Source: Psychrobacter sp. FDAARGOS_221 (GTDB lineage: Bacteria > Pseudomonadota > Gammaproteobacteria > Pseudomonadales > Moraxellaceae). Taken from it: a DNA stretch of 64,000 bases. The DNA lies in assembly GCF_002313155.2 (NCBI RefSeq), contig NZ_NWFK02000001.1:1116001-1180000 (forward strand), read 5' to 3'. The translations under genes were made by a program, and so were the position numbers. Positions 59,383 to 64,000 of the stretch are shown here, in pieces (the first letter of the stretch is position 1; each line of letters opens with the position of its first letter). The notes under the pieces are model-generated. The model saw only the letters and a list, made by a program, of their open reading frames with translations. It did not search any database and had not been told where the DNA came from.

Positions 59383-60657
59383 TTACTCATCAGCGCTTGG
59401 CTTAATACGCTCAATATTAACACCCAAGCCGCGCAGCTTTTCTTCTACATTTTCATAACCACGGTCAATATGATAAATACGGTCAATCACCGTTTCACCT
59501 TCTGCCGCTGCTGCTGCCATGACTAAAGACATCGACGCACGTAGATCGGTTGCCATTACTGGCGCTGCATTAAACTGCTCAATGCCACGAATAATAGCGG
59601 TATGCCCGTCAACCTGAATGTCTGCACCCATACGCTTCAGCTCTGGCACATGCATATAACGGTTTTCAAAAATATTCTCGCTAATGGTACTGGTACCGTC
59701 CGCTAAACAGCATACCGCCATTAATTGCGCCTGCATATCGGTTGGGAAACCTGGGTGTGGCTGGGTGCGAATATCTACCGGCTTTGGACGACCTGTCATT
59801 TGAGCGCGGATCCAATCATCACCGGTAGTGATAACAGCGCCCATTTCTTCAAATTTTTGTAGCACTGGTTGTAACAACTGTGGATCGGTATTTCTAGTGG
59901 TGACATCGCCGCCCGTCATCAATGCGCCTGCCAGATATGAGCCAGTTTCGATACGATCAGCAACCACAGAGTATTCACAGCCATGCAAGCTATCAACACC
60001 TTCAATGGTCATTGTCGCTGAGCCAATACCGTCAATCTTGGCGCCCATGGCCACCAACATATTGGCCAAATCAACCACTTCTGGTTCACGTGCACAGTTT
60101 TCTAAAATAGTGGTGCCCTTCGCTAAGGTTGCAGCAATCAGTACGTTCTCAGTACCGCCGACTGTCACCATATCAAAGCTAAACTCACAACCTAATAAGC
60201 GACCACCTTCTGGTGCTTTAGCAATAACATAACCGTTTTCAACAGTGATATCAGCACCCATCGCTTTAAAGGCTTTTAGATGTTGATCAACAGGACGTGA
60301 GCCAATAGCACAGCCGCCAGGTAATGACACTTCGGCTTCACCGAATCTGGCCAATAGCGGACCCAATACTAAGATAGAGGCACGCATGGTTTTTACCAGC
60401 TCATAAGGGGCAAAGTAGTTTTCGATACTGCTGGTATCACAGCGCACGGTATTGCCTTCTTTGACAATATCAATGCCCATACCTGCGATGAGCTTGACCA
60501 AAGTGCGCACATCTTGCAAGGAAGGAACATTATTCAAAGTCGTCGGGGTTTCCGCCAATATCATTGCTGCCAACAACGGCAAAGCGGCATTCTTTGCGCC
60601 TGAGATAGTGACTTCACCTGCGATACGACTACGGCCAGTGATTAAAAATTGATCCAT
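59383..60657 (-). CDS. murA: UDP-N-acetylglucosamine 1-carboxyvinyltransferase
   Basis: MurA begins peptidoglycan precursor synthesis and is the target of fosfomycin. The 424-residue EPSP-synthase-like protein has Lys22 in [11 protein letters not shown], the fosfomycin-reactive Cys at 116 in [16 protein letters not shown] and the late VTTGDDW and [10 protein letters not shown] segments. The Cys is intact, so no intrinsic fosfomycin resistance from Cys-to-Asp exchange is expected. It lies downstream of ibaG. Confidence 0.97.
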   Translation of the reverse strand: MDQFLITGRSRIAGEVTISGAKNAALPLLAAMILAETPTTLNNVPSLQDVRTLVKLIAGMGIDIVKEGNTVRCDTSSIENYFAPYELVKTMRASILVLGPLLARFGEAEVSLPGGCAIGSRPVDQHLKAFKAMGADITVENGYVIAKAPEGGRLLGCEFSFDMVTVGGTENVLIAATLAKGTTILENCAREPEVVDLANMLVAMGAKIDGIGSATMTIEGVDSLHGCEYSVVADRIETGSYLAGALMTGGDVTTRNTDPQLLQPVLQKFEEMGAVITTGDDWIRAQMTGRPKPVDIRTQPHPGFPTDMQAQLMAVCCLADGTSTISENIFENRYMHVPELKRMGADIQVDGHTAIIRGIEQFNAAPVMATDLRASMSLVMAAAAAEGETVIDRIYHIDRGYENVEEKLRGLGVNIERIKPSADE

Positions 60658-60793
60658 TGAATATTGTCCTAAACTAAAATTACAAAAAATGATTAAAAAA
60701 TGAAGAAATATCGGATGTCATGCACAGTATAAAAAATGAGGTAATGGTATGGCGCTTAATGACTAAAGCTAAATCATCAAACAGCCTCACTCC

Positions 60794-61048
60794 CTACTGA
60801 CCTGCCTGCATCTGCTCCCACTGTTCTGGTGTTAGTGCTTGAATATTAAGGGCGTGAATTTCACCACTGGCAATAATGTCGTTAACCAAAGCATATACTG
60901 CTTGTTGACGCTGCACCGGACGTTTGCCTTCAAAGCTAGCATCGACCACACGCACATCAAATTTGTTACCTTGGTTAGCTGCCTGAATGAGCGCCTCTGG
61001 AAAGTGGGGTTGTAAAAATGCAATTAGATCATCAGCGTTCATACTCAT
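60794..61048 (-). CDS. ibaG: BolA-family acid stress and iron-sulfur regulator IbaG
   Basis: The 84-residue BolA-like protein has the alpha-beta-alpha-beta fold with DASFEGKRPVQRQQAVYALV near residues 36-56 and a C-terminal GEIHALNIQALTPEQW segment including the conserved His. IbaG (YrbA) acts with monothiol glutaredoxins in iron-sulfur handling. The position before murA is as in E. coli and Pseudomonas. The ATG has a GGTAG-type ribosome binding site. Confidence 0.93.
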   Translation of the reverse strand: MSMNADDLIAFLQPHFPEALIQAANQGNKFDVRVVDASFEGKRPVQRQQAVYALVNDIIASGEIHALNIQALTPEQWEQMQAGQ

Positions 61049-61154
61049 GGGACTACCTTTATTATGAAATGATTTTAAATCAGAATTTTAAAAATAAGTT
61101 GTTTAATAAGCTCTATCAGGCATCAGCACCTGTTAAATGAAGCAATTGGTTTCG

Positions 61155-61163
61155 ATTATAGCA
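61155..61163 (-). promoter_or_regulatory. Candidate extended -10 promoter of ibaG-murA
   Basis: Minus strand CTTGCTATAATCG, with a TG one base before a perfect TATAAT, 107 bp upstream of ibaG. No -35 match. Confidence 0.5.
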
Positions 61164-61195
61164 AGTGTCATCAATAATTGCCTAATATCTAGTGC

Positions 61196-62185
61196 TTACC
61201 AGCCAGGTACTTCTTTCTTATACATTTCTATATAGGGGCTGGCGTAAGTAGATGATCCTTGCGTGGTTGGCGTCTGACCGGATGGATTGCCACTGGTTTG
61301 AGTCGGTTGTGCTGGCTGAACGGGTTGCGCCGGTGCTTGCGCTTGTGGCTGCCCGCTGCTCGGTGCTGCACCGCCTGCTTGCGCTTGAGGGGTCACAATC
61401 GGTACGCCAGAGTTTTGGGTTTGCGCAGTGGCTTGTGAACTTTGCGAAGCGTCTTGACTGGCGACTGCTTGTTGGGCAGGTGCTTCAATCACCACAGGTG
61501 CTTCGGTGTAACGTGCTGCCGGCGGCTCAAGACCTGTCTCTTGGCTAATGCTGTTTTCGTCTAAAGGTTGACCATAGTCATCAATCAGCTGTGTTAACAA
61601 TACCAACTGCTTAATGCCTACTGTGCTGTCTACAATATTAAGCAAGTGTCCACGCTGCGATGGTGTCAATTTACCCATGGCATAGACAATCCCATCATCG
61701 GTCACAATCTTGATTTGGCGACCACTGATGCCGCTGTTTGCCAAAATTTTGGCATTCACCTTCGAGCTGATATAAGTATCATGCACCGTGTAGCTGGCAC
61801 CTTTGAAGTTACCAACATTCAATTGGTTATAAAACTCTTTCACGTCTGGCATAGACGAAATAATGGTATCGATCTGCTTTTTGTTGGCTTCATCGGGAAC
61901 CTCACCAGTGACCAAAACGGTACTGTAAAAGCTATAGACATTGATACGACTACGTTCATGCAAAGTTGGATCTTGGCGATTAATATTAACCAGAATCGTA
62001 TTTTCAATACTCTTATCTAGGATGCGCTGCGCTAAGGTTCTGTCTGTTGCCGCCACACCATAAGATTCATTCGGTGCAGTCATGGTTTGTAATGATGTAC
62101 AGCCGGACAATACGCCGACACCCAGCGCCATGCAAAGTGCGCTACTGCGAACAACCTTATTGGCTAATAACCAAGAACTCGCCAT
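61196..62185 (-). CDS. BON-domain lipoprotein (DolP/OsmY-like)
   Basis: The 329-residue protein has a lipoprotein signal with the lipobox LSGC (Cys29) and two BON domains, at about residues 55-120 and 125-195, recognisable from VNINRQDPTLHERSRINVYSFYSTVLVTGEVPDE and VNAKILANSGISGRQIKIVTDDGIVYAMGKL. It continues with an unusual 110-residue Gln/Pro/Ala/Thr-rich tail not present in E. coli DolP (191 residues). DolP is an outer-membrane lipoprotein maintaining envelope integrity and BamA function. Its neighbours yraN and rsmI are the same as in E. coli, supporting a DolP role. Confidence 0.85.
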   Translation of the reverse strand: MASSWLLANKVVRSSALCMALGVGVLSGCTSLQTMTAPNESYGVAATDRTLAQRILDKSIENTILVNINRQDPTLHERSRINVYSFYSTVLVTGEVPDEANKKQIDTIISSMPDVKEFYNQLNVGNFKGASYTVHDTYISSKVNAKILANSGISGRQIKIVTDDGIVYAMGKLTPSQRGHLLNIVDSTVGIKQLVLLTQLIDDYGQPLDENSISQETGLEPPAARYTEAPVVIEAPAQQAVASQDASQSSQATAQTQNSGVPIVTPQAQAGGAAPSSGQPQAQAPAQPVQPAQPTQTSGNPSGQTPTTQGSSTYASPYIEMYKKEVPGW

Positions 62186-62277
62186 ACCTATATCCTTATT
62201 TGTTTACTCACGATCAATGTCAATGTCATTGGTGATCGGTTCGTGAAATACTGATTGTTTAATAACCCCAAACTCAT

Positions 62278-62742
62278 TTACCAAGCCGCTCCCATAAAAG
62301 CGCTTTGTACCCATTCTGGCAATAGCATTAATGGTTCACTATCAACTTGACCGGTTTTTGTCTGCTTGGTTTCAAACTGTATCGTCTTTGGCTCATTATA
62401 AGCCACCACATCAAAGCGACATTCTAAATGTGCATACTGTGGATGACGCTGCAAAAAATATTTAGCAGTTTTAATCAATTTACGCTGCTTGGCCTTGGTA
62501 ACACTCGTCAATGCATCACCATAACCACTGACTTTACGCTTGCGCACCTCGATAAACACCAAGGTATCCCAATGCTTTGTGGACTGCAACATGACTAAGT
62601 CAATTTCACCAACTTTAGGTTGCTGCCAGTTACTGGCAATAAGCACCAATCCTTGCTGCTGCAAAAAATCAGCCGCCAGTTGCTCATAGTCACTGCCATG
62701 CCGCTGCTTCGGTGATACCAATAAATCAGGATTAGATGGCAT
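62278..62742 (-). CDS. yraN: UPF0102 (YraN) nuclease-like protein
   Basis: The 154-residue protein matches the YraN family, with a PD-(D/E)xK-like core: EQLAADFLQQQGLVLIASNWQ near 19-40, VGEIDLVML with the acidic pair, and VFIEVRKRK with Glu and Lys. The family is proposed to be nuclease-like, but function is unproven. It is divergent from rsmI, a conserved arrangement. Confidence 0.92.
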   Translation of the reverse strand: MPSNPDLLVSPKQRHGSDYEQLAADFLQQQGLVLIASNWQQPKVGEIDLVMLQSTKHWDTLVFIEVRKRKVSGYGDALTSVTKAKQRKLIKTAKYFLQRHPQYAHLECRFDVVAYNEPKTIQFETKQTKTGQVDSEPLMLLPEWVQSAFMGAAW

Positions 62743-63038
62743 AAAGTGCCCTTAGTATCGCAAAGCAACCAAACAACGTATATAAGTCGCTTAAATTAGC
62801 AGCCATTTAAATCAATAGCTTACACTAGCAAATTCCGTCAATAATTTAGACCCATAACTCAATCCATACCGTGATTGATTATTGATAACTTGCAAGCATC
62901 AGAAGGATATATTATCACATCATGGTAAACTGATAACAACAAACCTATTTTTTATCTTCTGTATTATTTTTATCGTTAATATTTTTACACTACAGCCAAC
63001 TTATCTGTTTTTACACTATTGCACAACGAAGGTCTTTT
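62743..63038. other. Spacer between yraN and rsmI
   Basis: A 296-bp AT-rich spacer that holds the start regions of the two divergent genes. No ORF, RNA gene or clear promoter was recognised. A poly-T stretch near 62940-63010 precedes the rsmI ribosome binding site AAGG. Confidence 0.35.
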
Positions 63039-63962
63039 ATGACAACAATCGACACCCCTGCTCTATCTAACACCATAACTGACGCCACAGCAGCGACCAA
63101 CGCACCCATTATCCACAGTAATCCTGCTCAGGCTGCACTGTATATTGTTGCCACACCCATCGGTAATATGGGCGACATAACCAGCCGTGCCATCGACATC
63201 CTTAATCAGGTCGATATCATTGCTTGTGAAGACACCCGCACCTCAGGCAAGCTGCTGTCTAACTTTGGTATTAGCACCCAGACTTGGGCGTACCATGAGC
63301 ACAACAGTGAGATTCAAACCCCTAAGATTATTGAAATGATTCAGCGTGGTCATTCAATCGCCTTAATCAGTGATGCCGGCACGCCATTGATTAGTGATCC
63401 TGGCTATCAATTGGTGCAAGCGGCTCATGCTGCCGGTGTCAAATTAGTCCCTGTGGTTGGTGCTAGCGCCGCTATCGGTGCGTTAAGCGTGGCAGGTTTA
63501 CCTTCTGACAAGTTCAGCTTTGTTGGCTTTTTACCCGCCAAAACCCATGGCCGCGTCAAGCAGCTTGAGCAATATGCCGCACGTACAGAGACCTTAATCT
63601 TCTATGAGGCCCCGCATCGCATTGTGGCCAGTTTAAAAGACATGGCTGCTGTATTCGGTGACAACCGCCCTGCAACCTTGTGTCGAGAGCTGACCAAAAC
63701 CTTTGAAACAGTAAAAAAGGCCACCTTGGGTGAGCTGGCACAGTTTGTGGAGGCTGATAACAATCAGCAAAAAGGTGAGATCGTATTGGTCGTTGGCGGT
63801 GATGTGAACCACACCTCAGACGATGACAGCGTTCACGATAAGTTGTTACTACGTTTACTCGAAGACTTATCAGTCAAAAAAGCAGCGGCTTTGGCTTCTG
63901 ATATTACTGGGGTTAAGAAAAACGCGCTGTATCAACGACTGCTTGAATTGCAGGATAAATAA
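63039..63962 (+). CDS. rsmI: 16S rRNA (cytidine1402-2'-O)-methyltransferase
   Basis: RsmI methylates C1402 in the P site of 16S rRNA. The 307-residue TrfB/Precorrin-type methyltransferase has YIVATPIGNMGDIT near 31-44, ACEDTRTSGKLL near 64-75, ALISDAGTPLISDPGYQLV near 103-121 and PHRI. The ATG at 63039 has AAGG eight bases upstream. It carries an N-terminal extension of about 25 residues rich in Thr/Ala/Asn. It is complete, with the stop at 63960-63962. Confidence 0.96.
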   Translation: MTTIDTPALSNTITDATAATNAPIIHSNPAQAALYIVATPIGNMGDITSRAIDILNQVDIIACEDTRTSGKLLSNFGISTQTWAYHEHNSEIQTPKIIEMIQRGHSIALISDAGTPLISDPGYQLVQAAHAAGVKLVPVVGASAAIGALSVAGLPSDKFSFVGFLPAKTHGRVKQLEQYAARTETLIFYEAPHRIVASLKDMAAVFGDNRPATLCRELTKTFETVKKATLGELAQFVEADNNQQKGEIVLVVGGDVNHTSDDDSVHDKLLLRLLEDLSVKKAAALASDITGVKKNALYQRLLELQDK

Positions 63963-64000
63963 AGTATAGATTAATGATGTATTGATTATGCTACAAGGAT

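Noticed and set aside
62743..63038. RNase P RNA gene (rnpB) next to rsmI, a location seen in some relatives
   Set aside because: The spacer is only 296 bp, AT-rich and lacks the conserved RNase P core sequences.

Overview
The window looks like a chromosomal core region of a gammaproteobacterium of the Moraxellaceae, most likely a Psychrobacter. This rests on moderate-to-low GC, Gln/Asn/Ser-rich protein insertions, and the gene orders murG-murC-ddlB-ftsQ-ftsA-ftsZ, ibaG-murA-hisG-hisD-hisC and rlmE-ftsH-folP. The genus is inferred from recognised protein families; no database search was possible. No prophage, transposon, CRISPR array or plasmid function was seen.

Layout. 1-168 is the start of a truncated exported protein. 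354-4367 is purL, followed by a divergent FMN-binding stress protein. 5.7-10.5 kb holds pgsA, rsmJ, uppP, tsaB, a YidB-like protein and a YgfX-like membrane protein. 10.7-16 kb holds sdhE, folP, ftsH and rlmE (minus) and the divergent yhbY. 16-19 kb has a CHAP-domain exported protein, dciA and lpxC. 19.5-25.3 kb is a complete rRNA operon on the minus strand (16S, tRNA-Ile, tRNA-Ala, 23S, 5S) with three tandem promoters, two processing stems and a terminator. 25.5-26.4 kb is a two-gene redox pair. 26.6-34.4 kb is the distal division and cell wall cluster. 35-40 kb has a DUF2147 protein, gshB, pyrE, a large unrecognised protein and an NAD-dependent epimerase-like protein. 40.2-46.4 kb is the most accessory-looking stretch: an unrecognised exported protein, a WG-repeat protein, a lipase-like hydrolase and a DUF4105-type envelope protein. 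46.5-50 kb has ampD, a CitE-like lyase and murJ. 50.1-51.6 kb is a membrane-anchored coiled-coil GIY-YIG protein. 52-54 kb has rpmE2 and an EcsC-family gene. 54-64 kb has pabB, hisC, hisD, hisG, murA, ibaG, a BON-domain lipoprotein, yraN and rsmI.

Functionally, the window is dense in envelope genes: lipid II precursor synthesis, transport and carrier recycling (murA, murC, murG, ddlB, murJ, uppP), wall recycling (ampD), lipid A (lpxC), phospholipid (pgsA) and septation (ftsQ, ftsA, ftsZ). A second theme is RNA and ribosome maturation (rsmJ, rlmE, rsmI, tsaB, yhbY, rpmE2, rRNA operon). Purine, pyrimidine, folate, histidine and glutathione biosynthesis genes are interleaved.

Most notable for follow-up are the GIY-YIG protein, the WG-repeat gene pair, the Ser/Gln-rich protein next to pyrE, the loss of the usual phosphate-1 motif in FtsA, the rRNA operon lying between ftsZ and lpxC, and the many 15-22 bp tandem duplications in intergenic spacers.
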